Origin: an uncultured Opitutia bacterium
Lineage (GTDB): Bacteria > Verrucomicrobiota > Verrucomicrobiia > Opitutales > Opitutaceae
Direction: 5' to 3'
DNA length: 64,000 nucleotides
NCBI GenBank assembly: GCA_903902745.1
Contig: CAIUWA010000016.1
Location: 1 to 64,000, forward strand
Positions within the stretch are counted from its first letter, which is position 1. Every line of letters begins with the position of its first letter. Shown piece after piece: positions 44,129 through 53,496 of this stretch. The notes beneath the pieces are model-generated. The model was not told where the DNA came from, made no database searches, and saw only the letters and a program-made list of their open reading frames with translations. A program made the position numbers and the translations under genes.

Positions 44129-44563
44129 TCACAGCAGCGGCGGCATCGCCGTTGCGGTGAGCTGCAGCCGCGCGTGCTTCACGCCCTTGCAGCCGGCCAG
44201 GGTGTCCGCCAGGGCCCGGAGGGCGCGGGCCGGGCCCTGGACCAGCAGCACCTCGAGGTAATAGTGATGGTCGAGGTGGACATTCATCGAGGCAACCACC
44301 AGCAGGTAGTGCAGGTGCTGGATGTCGGCGAGCCGCCGCTGCAGGTTCCGCTTCCGGTAGTCGTAAACCAGGCTGATGGTCCCGGCCATGCTCTTGGTGC
44401 CGAGCTCCTGCGCGTGGTCGAGCAGCTGCTCGCGGGCCATCTCGGCGATCGCATGCGAGCGGCTGGGAAATTTGCGCCGCGCCACCATGTCGTCGAGTTC
44501 GTCGAGCAAATCGGCGGGTAAAGAGACGCTGAAACGGGCGAGCTTGGGACGGGAACGGGGCAT
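44129..44563 (-). CDS. NikR-like ribbon-helix-helix regulator with altered metal site
   Basis: 144 residues. N-terminal RHH domain (KLARFSVSLPADLLDELDDM, SRSHAIAEMAREQL) and C-terminal ACT-like domain (GTISLVYDYRKRNLQRRLAD, GVKHARLQL), the NikR layout. Against E. coli NikR, the ligand His76 aligns with the His in IQHLHYLL and His89 with the His in NVHLDHHYY, but His87 is replaced by Asn and Cys95 by Tyr. The high-affinity square-planar nickel site is therefore unlikely to be conserved. Located within the carboxylase/ABC cluster, so it probably controls nitrogen-compound uptake, perhaps responding to another metal or ligand. Confidence 0.82.
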   Translation of the reverse strand: MPRSRPKLARFSVSLPADLLDELDDMVARRKFPSRSHAIAEMAREQLLDHAQELGTKSMAGTISLVYDYRKRNLQRRLADIQHLHYLLVVASMNVHLDHHYYLEVLLVQGPARALRALADTLAGCKGVKHARLQLTATAMPPLL

Positions 44564-44564
44564 T

Positions 44565-44806
44565 GGGGCGGCCTGCGGCCGGGGAATTGGTAGTTGGGAA
44601 TTTGTAATTGGGAATTGGAAATTTGGAATTGGTTAAATTTAGCGACTTTGCAGCCCAGTTTGGTTCTTCCACCAACTACCAATTCCCAACTGCCAACTAC
44701 GGATCGGTGTAATGCGTCGTTCTTAACTGGCGGTTAATGCTGTTCATTGCGACTCCGGACCAATTCCCAACTGCCAACTCCCAATTCCCCGGCGGCCAGG
44801 CCGCCG

Positions 44807-44815
<9 letters not shown>
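44565..44815. repeat. Composite class A repeat with GC-hairpin edges
   Basis: Left edge GGCGGCCTGCGGCCGGGGAA then TTGGTAGTTGGG; right edge CCAACTCCCAATTCCCCGGC then GGCCAGGCCGCC. An internal arm (CCAATTCCCAACTGCCAACT) lies at about 44671-44698. The whole gap between the ATPase and regulator genes is this element. Confidence 0.82.
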
Positions 44816-45705
<890 letters not shown>

Positions 45706-45709
<4 letters not shown>

Positions 45710-46722
45710 ACGCCCTGCCCTCCCTTGCGCCCAAGCAGTGCGAGAAAGGCGCGCAACCGGCTCGACCGGCGCACCTGCCAGGGAAAGATCCGGCGGCCGA
45801 TGAACGCGAGGCCCTGGTCCGTCACCAGGCCGATCACCCCGATGATGATGATGGCGGCGTAGACATTGTCGAAATTCCGGTACTTGGCCTGCTGGTTGAT
45901 GAAAAACGTGATGCCGCTGCTGATGCCCACGACTTCCGCCACGATGAGATAGGTCCAGGCCCAGCCGAGCAGGATGCGCTGGTCGTTATACAGATCGATC
46001 AGGCAACTCGGCACGATCACGCGCAGCAGGAGCTGGCGCGGCCCGGCGCCGAGCGTCTGCGCCGCCTCGATCAGCGCCGGGTCGTGGCGCCGCACGGTGT
46101 TGGCGATGACCAGCACCTGCTGGAAGAAGGTCCCGAGAAAAATGACCGCGATCTTCGGCGCGCCATAGATGCCGAGCACGGCGACCGCCAGCGCGCCAAA
46201 GGCCGGCGCCGGCATGTACCGGACAAAATCCACCACGGGCTCCGTCAGCCGCGCCACCGGCGGATAGGCACCGCAGAGGATGCCGAGCGGCACGCCGATG
46301 AGCGATGACAGCGCAAAGCCCCAGAAGATGGTGCGGATGCTCAGCCACAGGCTCTGGTGCAGCCACAGCTCGTCGCGCAGGATGGGCGGCGTGGCGAACG
46401 CGGTCCAGAGCGCGCGGCCCACCGCATGCGGCGCCGGCAGGAAAATCGGATTGGCCGGCGTGCCGGTCGCCGCCGTGCCCCCGGCCGCGACCGCCTTGGC
46501 GTTTTCCTCGTTGAAGACCGCGTGTTCGACCAGCAGGTCCGGCTTGAACCATTCTACCGTGCCCGGGACCGACACCCGCACCAGCGGATGCCAGATCCAC
46601 GGCACATAGCTCACCAGCGCCCAGATCCCCAGCGGTAGCAGGAACGACAGCAGGCCCAGCGTGATACGCGCCCGCGAAGACGGTTCCTTGCCGACGGCAA
46701 ACCAGCGGGGACGGCGGGTCAT
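45706..46722 (-). CDS. ABC transporter permease (NitT/TauT type)
   Basis: 338 residues. Six or so membrane segments; the coupling motif [21 protein letters not shown] is the EAA loop for contact with the ATPase. A periplasmic stretch follows the first segment (about residues 65-115), unusually long for this family. It contains [20 protein letters not shown] and the low-complexity [20 protein letters not shown]. The gene overlaps the ATPase gene by 4 nt and starts 32 nt after the binding-protein stop, so all three are cotranscribed. Confidence 0.92.
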
Positions 46723-46754
46723 GAGCCGGGGCGGGCGCGGCGCAGCGGGTGCGC

Positions 46755-47750
46755 CTATTTCTTGGCCGCCTTGATCGCCTCGCCCGTCAGCTTGAAATCA
46801 ATGTAGGCGGACACGTCCTGCGACTGCTTGTACACGGCGTTCTTCACGTTGAACTCATTGGCCACCGCGGAGGAACCCGTCAGCGAGTTGAAGCCCGGGC
46901 CCTTGGCCGCGATGACCTTGGCGCCGTCGGCCAGCGACAGGAAATGCGTGCCGCCGATGAACGCGGCATAGTCCGCCGGGGTCGAGCCCGTGCGCGCCGC
47001 CATGATCTTCAGGGCGTCCGGCTTGGTCGCGGGATCGTTGATGTAGGCGAGCACCTTGTCCCAGAGCGCCACGAATTTCACCCAGTCCGCCCGGTGCTGC
47101 GCGAGGCTTTGCGGCGTGACCGCAATGACATCGTAGATCAAGCCAGGTTCATCGGCGCTGGAGTAGACGGTCGTCGATCCCGCCACGGCCTTCATCGCCT
47201 GGCCGGAGTTGGGCTGCCACGCCGCGATCGCGTCCACCTGGCCGGAGGCGAAGACCTGCGGCGTCTGGTTGGTCGGCGTGTTGACCAGGGTGACATCGGC
47301 CTCGGTGAGACCGTTTTTCTTGAGCGCGTTCAACAGCATCAGGTGCTCGACGAGCCCGACCTCGATGCCGATTTTTTTGCCCTTGAGATCCTTCAGCGAC
47401 TTGATGCCGGGCTTGGCCACGATCATGTCGTTGCCGTTGCTGTAGTCCGTCAGCATGATGACGGTGTTCTTCGCGCCGTTGGCGCCGGTGACGAGCGAGT
47501 CGCCGTTCGTGACCATCACGGCATCGGCCTTGCCGGCGGTGAAGGCATCCATCGAGGGGGCGTACTCGAACCAGAGAAATTCGACATCGAGGCCGGCGTC
47601 CTTGAACCAGCCCTTCTGCACGGCGACCTCCCAGGCGACCCAGCCGGGCCAGTCACTGTAGGCGATTTTGAGCGGGGCGGCCGCAAGGGTCGAAGCGAGG
47701 GCGGCGAGGGAGAGAAAACCGAGGCTGAGCAGCCGGCGGGAGGATTTCAT
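46755..47750 (-). CDS. ABC transporter substrate-binding protein of the carboxylase cluster
   Basis: 331 residues. Signal peptide MKSSRRLLSLGFLSLAALASTLAAA; mature protein has the NitT/TauT/NMT1 fold: IAYSDWPGWVAWEVAVQKGW, DAVMVTNGDSLVTGANGAKN, DLKGKKIGIEVGLVEHLMLL, ATKPDALKIMAARTG. Relatives sit in urea-carboxylase clusters, so urea, guanidine or a related compound is the likely ligand. First gene of the leftward cluster. A GTGTTAC direct repeat lies 10-37 nt upstream of the ATG. Confidence 0.9.
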   Translation of the reverse strand: MKSSRRLLSLGFLSLAALASTLAAAPLKIAYSDWPGWVAWEVAVQKGWFKDAGLDVEFLWFEYAPSMDAFTAGKADAVMVTNGDSLVTGANGAKNTVIMLTDYSNGNDMIVAKPGIKSLKDLKGKKIGIEVGLVEHLMLLNALKKNGLTEADVTLVNTPTNQTPQVFASGQVDAIAAWQPNSGQAMKAVAGSTTVYSSADEPGLIYDVIAVTPQSLAQHRADWVKFVALWDKVLAYINDPATKPDALKIMAARTGSTPADYAAFIGGTHFLSLADGAKVIAAKGPGFNSLTGSSAVANEFNVKNAVYKQSQDVSAYIDFKLTGEAIKAAKK

Positions 47751-47759
47751 GGCATCAAG

Positions 47760-47787
47760 GTGTTACGATTTTATGATAGCGTGTTAC
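47760..47787. promoter_or_regulatory. Candidate operator GTGTTAC-N14-GTGTTAC
   Basis: Two identical 7-nt half-sites (47760-47766 and 47781-47787) at 21-nt centre spacing, two helical turns apart, directly upstream of the binding-protein gene. This spacing suits a tetrameric ribbon-helix-helix regulator such as the NikR-like protein in the same cluster. A partly matching copy lies before the DUF1989 gene. The same heptamer also occurs in the IS end at 92-120 and singly at 22712, so it is not unique to this cluster. Confidence 0.55.
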
Positions 47788-47928
47788 TCCTTCGATTCAG
47801 CAGGTCGCATGCCGCCGGCGCCGGGTTTTGCGCCCCGCCGGCCCAACCCCGGGATTGCCGGCCGGAATTCTTCCTTCTTAATTCCCTGCCACGCCTTAGC
47901 TCTTGGAGCGACAGCGGGTCCTTTTCCC

Positions 47929-48675
47929 ATGTGCTGCCGTTATCTGCTGCTTGAGCAACATTTCCGCGAGATCCTCGAGCGGCTGGGGGTCGACGCGTCG
48001 GCGGAATACATCTCCCGCTACAACATCGCGCCGGGTACGGTGGTTCCGGCCGTGCGGACCAAGCCGCGGGCCCTGCCCCCGCGCCGCCCTTCGGGTGCCG
48101 GTGAACCCGTCCGTGAAGCCACCGGCCTGCGCTGGGGCCTGGTGCCGTCGTGGGCCAGGAGTGACGGCGGCGCCAAGCTCATGAACGCCCGCGCCGAGTC
48201 GGTGGCGGACAAGCCGTCATTCCGTGACGCCCTGCGCACGCGGCGCTGCGTGATTCCGGCCAGCGGGTTCTATGAATGGCAGGCGGTGGGCCGCGCCCGT
48301 CAGCCGTGGCTCTTCCGCTGGCGCAACGAATCGCCGATTGGGCTGGCCGGCCTGTGGGAGAGCTGGCGCGCCCCCGACGGCACCGTGCTCGAAAGCTGTG
48401 CCATCATCACCACCGAGCCCAACGAGCTCATGCGCCCCATCCACGACCGCATGCCGGTGATGCTCACGCCGGAACAGTTTGATCCGTGGCTCGACCCGCA
48501 CCTGACCTCCCCGGATAAGCTGGCCCCGCTCCTGCGTCCTGCCCCTGCCGCAGCCATGAGCGCCGTCGCCTTGGACTCCCGGGTGAACAGTGTCCGCCAC
48601 GACGATCCCGCGTGCCTCGCGCCGGCCGGCCCGGGGAGCGGGAATTCCGGTCCCCAACTCTCATTGGGATTTTAA
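47929..48675 (+). CDS. yedK: SRAP (HMCES/YedK) family abasic-site protein
   Basis: 248 residues. The N-terminal MCCRY places Cys at position 2, which after Met removal forms the thiazolidine link with an abasic site in single-stranded DNA. YNIAPGTVVPAVR, LRWGLVPSWARSDGGAKLMNARAES, RRCVIPASGFYEWQ and the PIHDRMPVML active-site histidine follow as in YedK. The additional Cys3 replaces the usual Gly. The ATG at 47929 is fixed by the need for Cys2; the longer frame from 47668 is antisense DNA. Shields abasic sites during replication or repair. Confidence 0.93.
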   Translation: MCCRYLLLEQHFREILERLGVDASAEYISRYNIAPGTVVPAVRTKPRALPPRRPSGAGEPVREATGLRWGLVPSWARSDGGAKLMNARAESVADKPSFRDALRTRRCVIPASGFYEWQAVGRARQPWLFRWRNESPIGLAGLWESWRAPDGTVLESCAIITTEPNELMRPIHDRMPVMLTPEQFDPWLDPHLTSPDKLAPLLRPAPAAAMSAVALDSRVNSVRHDDPACLAPAGPGSGNSGPQLSLGF

Positions 48676-48706
48676 TCCCCCTCCCTTTCATCCGACGCCG
48701 GATTTG

Positions 48707-48779
48707 TTTCGCGCAGAGCCGCAGAGGCGCAAAGCAAAATCCTCTGTTTTCTCCGCGGCTCAGCGTCTCTGCGCGAAAT
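48707..48779. repeat. Class H inverted repeat
   Basis: TTTCGCGCAGAGCCGCAGAG on the left mirrors CAGCGTCTCTGCGCGAAA on the right. Between the SRAP and LptF/G-type genes. Confidence 0.85.
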
Positions 48780-48859
48780 CTTCCGGACTCCGGCTGCCGC
48801 GGTCTCACCGAACCGCCTTGTCCCTGCAGGACCAGTCTGCGATGTAGTCCGCGCCGCCT

Positions 48860-50005
48860 GTGAACCTCCTCGACCGCTACATCTTCAAAAGCGTGCTTTT
48901 CTCCTGCGCCGCGGCGGTGGGGTTGTTCGCGTTCGTGCTCACGCTCGGCAATGTCATCCGCGACCTGCTCGCCTATATCCTCTCCGGTCGGCTTTCCCTG
49001 CCGGTGGCCGCCGAACTCATCCTGCTCACGGTGGCGTCCGTCGCGACCTATGCCCTCCCCATCGGCATCCTGACGGGCGTGCTGCTCACCCTGGGCCGGC
49101 TGTCGGCGGACAGCGAAATCACCGCCATGCGCACCAGCGGGATCAGCCTGTGGCGGATCACGCGGCCGGTTTTCCTCCTCGCCGCCGCCGGGGTCCTGAC
49201 CGGTCTCTATGTCAACTTCCAGTCGATGCCGTCGGCCAAGATCAAGTACGAGCGGGAGCTCGCCCAGGCCGTGCGCACCGATCCACTCAGTTTCATCCAG
49301 CCGAAGACCTTCATCCGTGATTTCAAGGGCCAGGTAATCTACGTGAGCGACCTCCAAGGCCCGGAACTGCATGACATCTGGCTCTGGAAACTGGACAACG
49401 AGGGGATGGCCGTGGAAATGCTGCGCGCCGCGACTGGGCACCTGGATATCGACACCGCATCCAACGAGTTGGTCGTCACCCTCGAACATGTGCAACTGGA
49501 GCAGCGCAACGACAAGCACCCCGAGGATTTTTCACTGCCACCGCGCATGTTCTCCTTCGGCCAGGTCGAACCCGTGCGTTTTTCGCTCGATCGCATGTTT
49601 GGTCGGACGAGCGTGCGGCAAAAACTGCCGTGGATGACCTATGCCGAGCTGCGGGCGGAACAGGCGCGGCTCGCCACCCTGCCGGTGCCCGCGGCCGAGG
49701 CGCCCCAGCACGCGCGTGACCAGATGAAAGTCACCCTCACCATCCAGGAAAAATTTAACACCGCCCTGGCCGTGCTGTCGTTCGCTCTGCTCGGAGTGCC
49801 GCTCGGCATCAAGGTGTCGCGGCGCGAGACCTCGGCGAACCTCGGCGTCGCCATCCTGCTCGCCCTCGGCTACTACCTGCTCACGACCGCCGTCAGCTGG
49901 ATCGACCGGCACCCCGAGTACCGCCCCGACCTCCTGATCTGGCTGCCCAACGTGCTCTGCCTCGCCCTCGGCGTGTGGCTCTTTTCCCGGATCGAAAAAA
50001 GGTAG
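48860..50005 (+). CDS. LptF/LptG family permease
   Basis: 381 residues with a GTG start. Four to six membrane segments at the ends (SVLFSCAAAVGLFAFVLTL; ALAVLSFALLGVPLGIKVSRRE; ILLALGYYLLTTAVSWI) and a periplasmic beta-jellyroll-like domain in the middle (about 130-260), as in the permeases that extract LPS from the inner membrane. Whether it is F or G cannot be told from one protein. It adjoins the arn lipid A modification operon, fitting an LPS role. The stop TAG belongs to a class D sequence (GGTAGGGCG). Confidence 0.88.
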   Translation: MNLLDRYIFKSVLFSCAAAVGLFAFVLTLGNVIRDLLAYILSGRLSLPVAAELILLTVASVATYALPIGILTGVLLTLGRLSADSEITAMRTSGISLWRITRPVFLLAAAGVLTGLYVNFQSMPSAKIKYERELAQAVRTDPLSFIQPKTFIRDFKGQVIYVSDLQGPELHDIWLWKLDNEGMAVEMLRAATGHLDIDTASNELVVTLEHVQLEQRNDKHPEDFSLPPRMFSFGQVEPVRFSLDRMFGRTSVRQKLPWMTYAELRAEQARLATLPVPAAEAPQHARDQMKVTLTIQEKFNTALAVLSFALLGVPLGIKVSRRETSANLGVAILLALGYYLLTTAVSWIDRHPEYRPDLLIWLPNVLCLALGVWLFSRIEKR

Positions 50006-50015
50006 GGCGATCGTG

Positions 50016-50194
50016 TTTCGCGCAGAGGCACTGAGACGCGAAGCAGGGCAGGAATGCTTTTGTACCGGATGCAGCCCATGTCGCCGACGTGAGGAAGCAG
50101 GTAGAGGCGACATGGACCACCCTGCTTCATCGCTTCGTCCGCTACAAAACCCCGGCTTTGACTTTCTCCGCGCCCCTGCGCCTCTGCGCGAAAC
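50016..50194. repeat. Class H repeat with long loop, following a class D fragment
   Basis: TTTCGCGCAGAGGCACTGAG on the left mirrors CCCTGCGCCTCTGCGCGAAA on the right. The 130-nt loop includes AGGTAGAGGCGACATGGACC. A class D fragment (GGTAGGGCG, 50002-50010) immediately precedes it and contains the lptF/G stop. Confidence 0.75.
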
Positions 50195-50205
50195 CACTTC
50201 GAGTC

Positions 50206-51108
50206 TTACGCCGCCTGCGTGGCGACCGTGCCGGAGCGGCCGTCGATCTCCGCCGGCACCTGGTCGCGGATAGGAATCGCTGCGCGGTCGGCCAGGAGTT
50301 CGCGCGCCAGATCATCAAGCCGGATGAACTGCACGCCGGCCTTCTCGCACGCGGCGAGCAGCTCCCGGAACAACGCACGCCGGCCCATGCCCTCGATCTC
50401 CGCATGCAGCGTGAAGACGTTGGCTTGGTCGGTGCGCAGCAGGGACAAATAGTGCGGCACGATGCTGGCGTCGGGATATTCCGGGCGGCCCATCAGCTCG
50501 TCAAAGGTCGGCAGCGTGCTGGGGATTTCCAGCGTCTGGAAAACCTTCCCGTCGATGCGCGGAAAAAACGGCGCCCCGCCGCGGGCGTCGCTGGCGTAAA
50601 GGAGCCCGGCCTCGTCGTAAACCTCGCGGCTGCGCGCGTTGCTCTGCCAGCCGGCCGCGCCCGCCGTGTGGGCCTCCCGGCCGAAAATGCGCAGGAACTC
50701 CGCGCGCGCCGCGATGAACTCCGCGCGGACTTCCCCGAGCGGCAGCCGGTGCACGTAATCCTGCCAGCGATAGTGATTGTAGCAGTGGATCCCCACCTCG
50801 AAGCCGGCGTCGCGCACCGCGCGCATCACGCCGGTGTTGCGCCGCCCGATGTGCGGCGCGGGCAGCAGCGTGCCGTTGAGCAGCGTGCGCAGGCCGTAGA
50901 TCTGCACCACGCTGGTGCGGCTCACCTTCTGGAAAAACCCCGGACGGAAAATCCGCGTGATCGCCCGGCCCGTCTGGTCCGGCCCGAGCGAAAACAGGAA
51001 GCAGGCCGCCGCCTTGAACTCCTGGCAGTCCGCCACGAGGTTCGGCACCCCGATCCGCGTGCCGCGGTCGGTATCGACGTCAACCTTGAGAGCGAGGCGG
51101 ATGGGCAT
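50206..51108 (-). CDS. arnD: ArnD, 4-deoxy-4-formamido-L-arabinose-phosphoundecaprenol deformylase
   Basis: 300 residues of the polysaccharide deacetylase (NodB) family. LKVDVDTDRGTRIGVPNLV opens the protein with the metal-binding Asp pair, FLFSLGPDQTGRAITRIFRP and GLRTLLNGTLLPAPHIG follow as in ArnD, and the metal His cluster is in EVGIHCYNHYRWQDYVH. It removes the formyl group after transfer to the lipid carrier. Last gene of the arn cluster; a class C repeat separates it from the ArnA-dehydrogenase gene. Confidence 0.92.
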   Translation of the reverse strand: MPIRLALKVDVDTDRGTRIGVPNLVADCQEFKAAACFLFSLGPDQTGRAITRIFRPGFFQKVSRTSVVQIYGLRTLLNGTLLPAPHIGRRNTGVMRAVRDAGFEVGIHCYNHYRWQDYVHRLPLGEVRAEFIAARAEFLRIFGREAHTAGAAGWQSNARSREVYDEAGLLYASDARGGAPFFPRIDGKVFQTLEIPSTLPTFDELMGRPEYPDASIVPHYLSLLRTDQANVFTLHAEIEGMGRRALFRELLAACEKAGVQFIRLDDLARELLADRAAIPIRDQVPAEIDGRSGTVATQAA

Positions 51109-51111
51109 GGT

Positions 51112-51276
51112 TCAGACAGGGAAGCCGGAGGCCGGAGGCCGGACGCCAGGAAATATCCGCCATCGCACCGATGCCGGGCGATGAAATCGCATTCCGTCCG
51201 CCTTATCCTCGGTTCTGCTTTTCATATTCTGGGCTGGCGTCCGGCCTCGGGCATCTGGCGTCCGGCCTCCGGCCGC
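51112..51276. repeat. Class C polypurine inverted repeat
   Basis: GGAGGCCGGAGGCCGGACGC on the left mirrors GCGTCCGGCCTCCGGCC on the right. The right edge lies within 3 nt of the TGA ending the upstream ArnA-dehydrogenase gene. Fills the arnD/arnA gap. Confidence 0.82.
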
Positions 51277-52314
51277 TCACTCCAGCTGATAGCCCTTGTG
51301 CGCGAGGTGGTAGTCGAGCGTCAGCTTGATCGCCCGCTTCAGGTTCACCTTGGGCGTCCAGCCGAGCTGCTTCTTCGCATGCGCGATCGAGGGCACGCGC
51401 TTCTGGATGTCCTGGTAATATTTCCCGAAATACTTGCCCGACGTCACCACCACCGTCCGCGCCTTCGCGGCGTGCGAACGGTACTCGGGATAATCCTTGA
51501 AGGCCGCAATGATCATCTTCGCCAGCTCGGCCACGCTCACGTCATTCCGCGGGTTGCCGAGGTTGAAGATCTGGCGCGAGGCGCAGCCGTTCTTGTTCTC
51601 GATGATGCGCAGCAGCGCGTCGACGCCGTCATCGATGAACGTGAACGACCGGCTCTGCCGGCCGCCGTCCACGAGCTGCAGCGGCTTCTTGAAGATGACG
51701 TTCGAGATGAACTGCGTGAAGAGGCGCGAGCTGCCCTCCTTCGGCTCCATCACGTCGTCGAGCTTCGGCCCGATCCAGTTGAACGGCCGAAACAGCGTGT
51801 AGTCGAGGTTGTCGCGCACGCCATAGGCGTAGATGACGCGGTCGAGGAGCTGCTTTGAGCAGGCGTAGATCCAGCGCTGCCGCTCGATCGGGCCGTACAC
51901 CAGCGCGCTGGTCGCCTCGTCGAGCTTGCCGTCTGGGCACATGCCGTAGACCTCGGACGTGGAGGGGAAAAGGACGCGCTTCTTGTATTTCGCGCACTGG
52001 CGGACGACGGCGAGGTTCGCCTCGAAATCCAGCTCGAACACCCGCAGCGGGTCCTTGACGTACTGGATCGGGTTGGCGATGGCGACGAGCGGGATGACCA
52101 CGTCGCACTTCTTCACGTGGTACTCGATGTACTCGCGGTTGATCATGATGTCGCCCTCGACAAACTTGAAGCGCGGATCGCCGAGGCTGTCCTCGAGCTT
52201 GTTGCTGCCGATGTCCAGGCCGTAGACCTCCCAGTCCTTCTGCTTGAGGATGGCCCGCGTGAGCGAGCTGCCGATGAAACCGTTGGCGCCGAGGATGAGG
52301 ACTTTGAGAGGCAT
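51277..52314 (-). CDS. arnA: ArnA dehydrogenase half: UDP-glucuronate oxidative decarboxylase
   Basis: 345 residues, equivalent to the C-terminal domain of bifunctional E. coli ArnA. NAD-binding GANGFIGSSLTRAILKQ; FPSTSEVYGMCPD; the Tyr/Lys pair in WIYACSKQLLDRVIYAYG; LFRPFNWIGPKLDD. It makes UDP-4-keto-L-arabinose from UDP-glucuronate. In enterobacteria it is fused to the formyltransferase; here the formyltransferase is a separate gene just upstream, in the same order as the fused domains. Confidence 0.93.
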   Translation of the reverse strand: MPLKVLILGANGFIGSSLTRAILKQKDWEVYGLDIGSNKLEDSLGDPRFKFVEGDIMINREYIEYHVKKCDVVIPLVAIANPIQYVKDPLRVFELDFEANLAVVRQCAKYKKRVLFPSTSEVYGMCPDGKLDEATSALVYGPIERQRWIYACSKQLLDRVIYAYGVRDNLDYTLFRPFNWIGPKLDDVMEPKEGSSRLFTQFISNVIFKKPLQLVDGGRQSRSFTFIDDGVDALLRIIENKNGCASRQIFNLGNPRNDVSVAELAKMIIAAFKDYPEYRSHAAKARTVVVTSGKYFGKYYQDIQKRVPSIAHAKKQLGWTPKVNLKRAIKLTLDYHLAHKGYQLE

Positions 52315-52340
52315 GGGAGGGAGGTTTATGCTGGAGGGTT

Positions 52341-52456
52341 AACCACGAAAGACACGAAAAGACACGAAAGAATAAATTTTCACGCAGAGGCACGGAGGGC
52401 ACAGAGGAAATCGGGCGGCCTTGGTCTTCGTGCCCTTCGTGCCTCCGTGTGAAACC
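52341..52456. repeat. Class H-like repeat between the two ArnA halves
   Basis: CCACGAAAGACACGAAAAGA and CACGCAGAGGCACGGAGGGC on the left mirror TTCGTGCCCTTCGTGCCTCC and GTGTGAAACC on the right. Lies exactly at the place where ArnA is fused in other organisms. Confidence 0.8.
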
Positions 52457-52457
52457 T

Positions 52458-53363
52458 TCATAAGATCTGACCTATTCTTAGCTCTGGCGCGGGCGCGTTG
52501 CGCCACTCGGTGCGAGTCAGCTCGAGTGCCCCGTCGCCAGTTGCAACCACCAGTGGAGTGACGGAGAGAATCTCTCCGGGTTGGCCGCGCCGGCCGCGGG
52601 TTGCCGGCGAATCCGCCTCGGCCCACCAGACCATCAGGCGCGCCGGGCCAGCCTCTGTGAATGCACCCGGATACGGGTCGGTCACCGCGCGGATCAGGTT
52701 GAAAATCTGCGTGGACGTCTGGCTCCAGTTGATGCGGCCGTCCTCCGGCTTGCGGCCGCCAAAATAGGTGACCTGGGCCTCATCCTGCGGCGTTTCTTTC
52801 GCCGTGCCCGCCAGCAGGGCGTCGATCTGGCGGGCGAGCACCCGGCGGGCGCACGGCAGGACCTGGCGGAACGCCTGCTCGGCGGTGTCGCGCGGCCCGA
52901 TCTCCACGCCTTCCTGGTCTACGACCGCCCCGGCGTCAGCGGACTTCACCATGCGGTGGAGCGTCATGCCGATCCGCGGCTCGCCGTGCAGCACCGCCCA
53001 GTTGATCGGCGCGCGGCCGCGGTATTTGGGGAGCAGCGAGCCATGCATGTTCCAGGCCCCGAGCCGGGGCAGCGCCAGGATCTTCGTGCCGATCATGTGC
53101 CGGTAGTAGACGGAGAGAATCAGGTCGGGTCGCAGGGCCGCGATCCGCTCGCGCCACTCGGGGGTGTTGACGCTTTCCGGCGTGAAGACCGGCACGCCCT
53201 TCTCGCGCGCGGCGACCGCGGGCGTCTTGAACCAGATTTTTTCGCCCGGGTTGTCCTCATGCGTGATGAGCGCAACGACCTTGTCGCCCCGCTCCAGCAG
53301 GAGCGAAAGGCATTCATAGCCGACCTCACTGTAGCCGAAGAAAAGGATGCTGGGCTGGGACAT
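52458..53363 (-). CDS. arnA: ArnA formyltransferase half: UDP-L-Ara4N formyltransferase
   Basis: 301 residues, equivalent to the N-terminal domain of ArnA and related to methionyl-tRNA formyltransferase. FFGYSEVGYECLSLLLERGD; catalytic AWNMHGSLLPKYRGRAP with the Asn/His; and VKSADAGAVVDQEGVEIG for the catalytic Asp. A C-terminal OB-like part follows (about 205-301). It formylates UDP-4-amino-4-deoxy-L-arabinose using N10-formyltetrahydrofolate. ATG 53363 is used. Follows arnC with a class A repeat in the gap. Confidence 0.92.
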   Translation of the reverse strand: MSQPSILFFGYSEVGYECLSLLLERGDKVVALITHEDNPGEKIWFKTPAVAAREKGVPVFTPESVNTPEWRERIAALRPDLILSVYYRHMIGTKILALPRLGAWNMHGSLLPKYRGRAPINWAVLHGEPRIGMTLHRMVKSADAGAVVDQEGVEIGPRDTAEQAFRQVLPCARRVLARQIDALLAGTAKETPQDEAQVTYFGGRKPEDGRINWSQTSTQIFNLIRAVTDPYPGAFTEAGPARLMVWWAEADSPATRGRRGQPGEILSVTPLVVATGDGALELTRTEWRNAPAPELRIGQIL

Positions 53364-53379
53364 AGATGAATCGGTCCGC

Positions 53380-53496
53380 AAAAGAATTGGTTAACCGCCC
53401 GCCCCGAAGCGAGCGCCGAAAACCAGTCGGTTTTCGTCCAGAACTCAAAAGCCTCGCGAACGAAGCCGAAACACCAATTCCCAACTCCCAATTACC
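53380..53496. repeat. Class A repeat at the arnC stop codon
   Basis: GAATTGGTTAACC on the left, CACCAATTCCCAACTCCCAA and TTACCC on the right. On the minus strand the edge reads GGGTAATTGGGAGTTGGGAA; its TAA at 53492-53494 ends arnC. Confidence 0.82.

Noticed and set aside
47751-47928. Guanidine-I (ykkC) riboswitch upstream of the ABC/carboxylase cluster
   Set aside because: No match to the conserved core was seen on the minus strand; only the GTGTTAC repeat and GC-rich palindromes are present.
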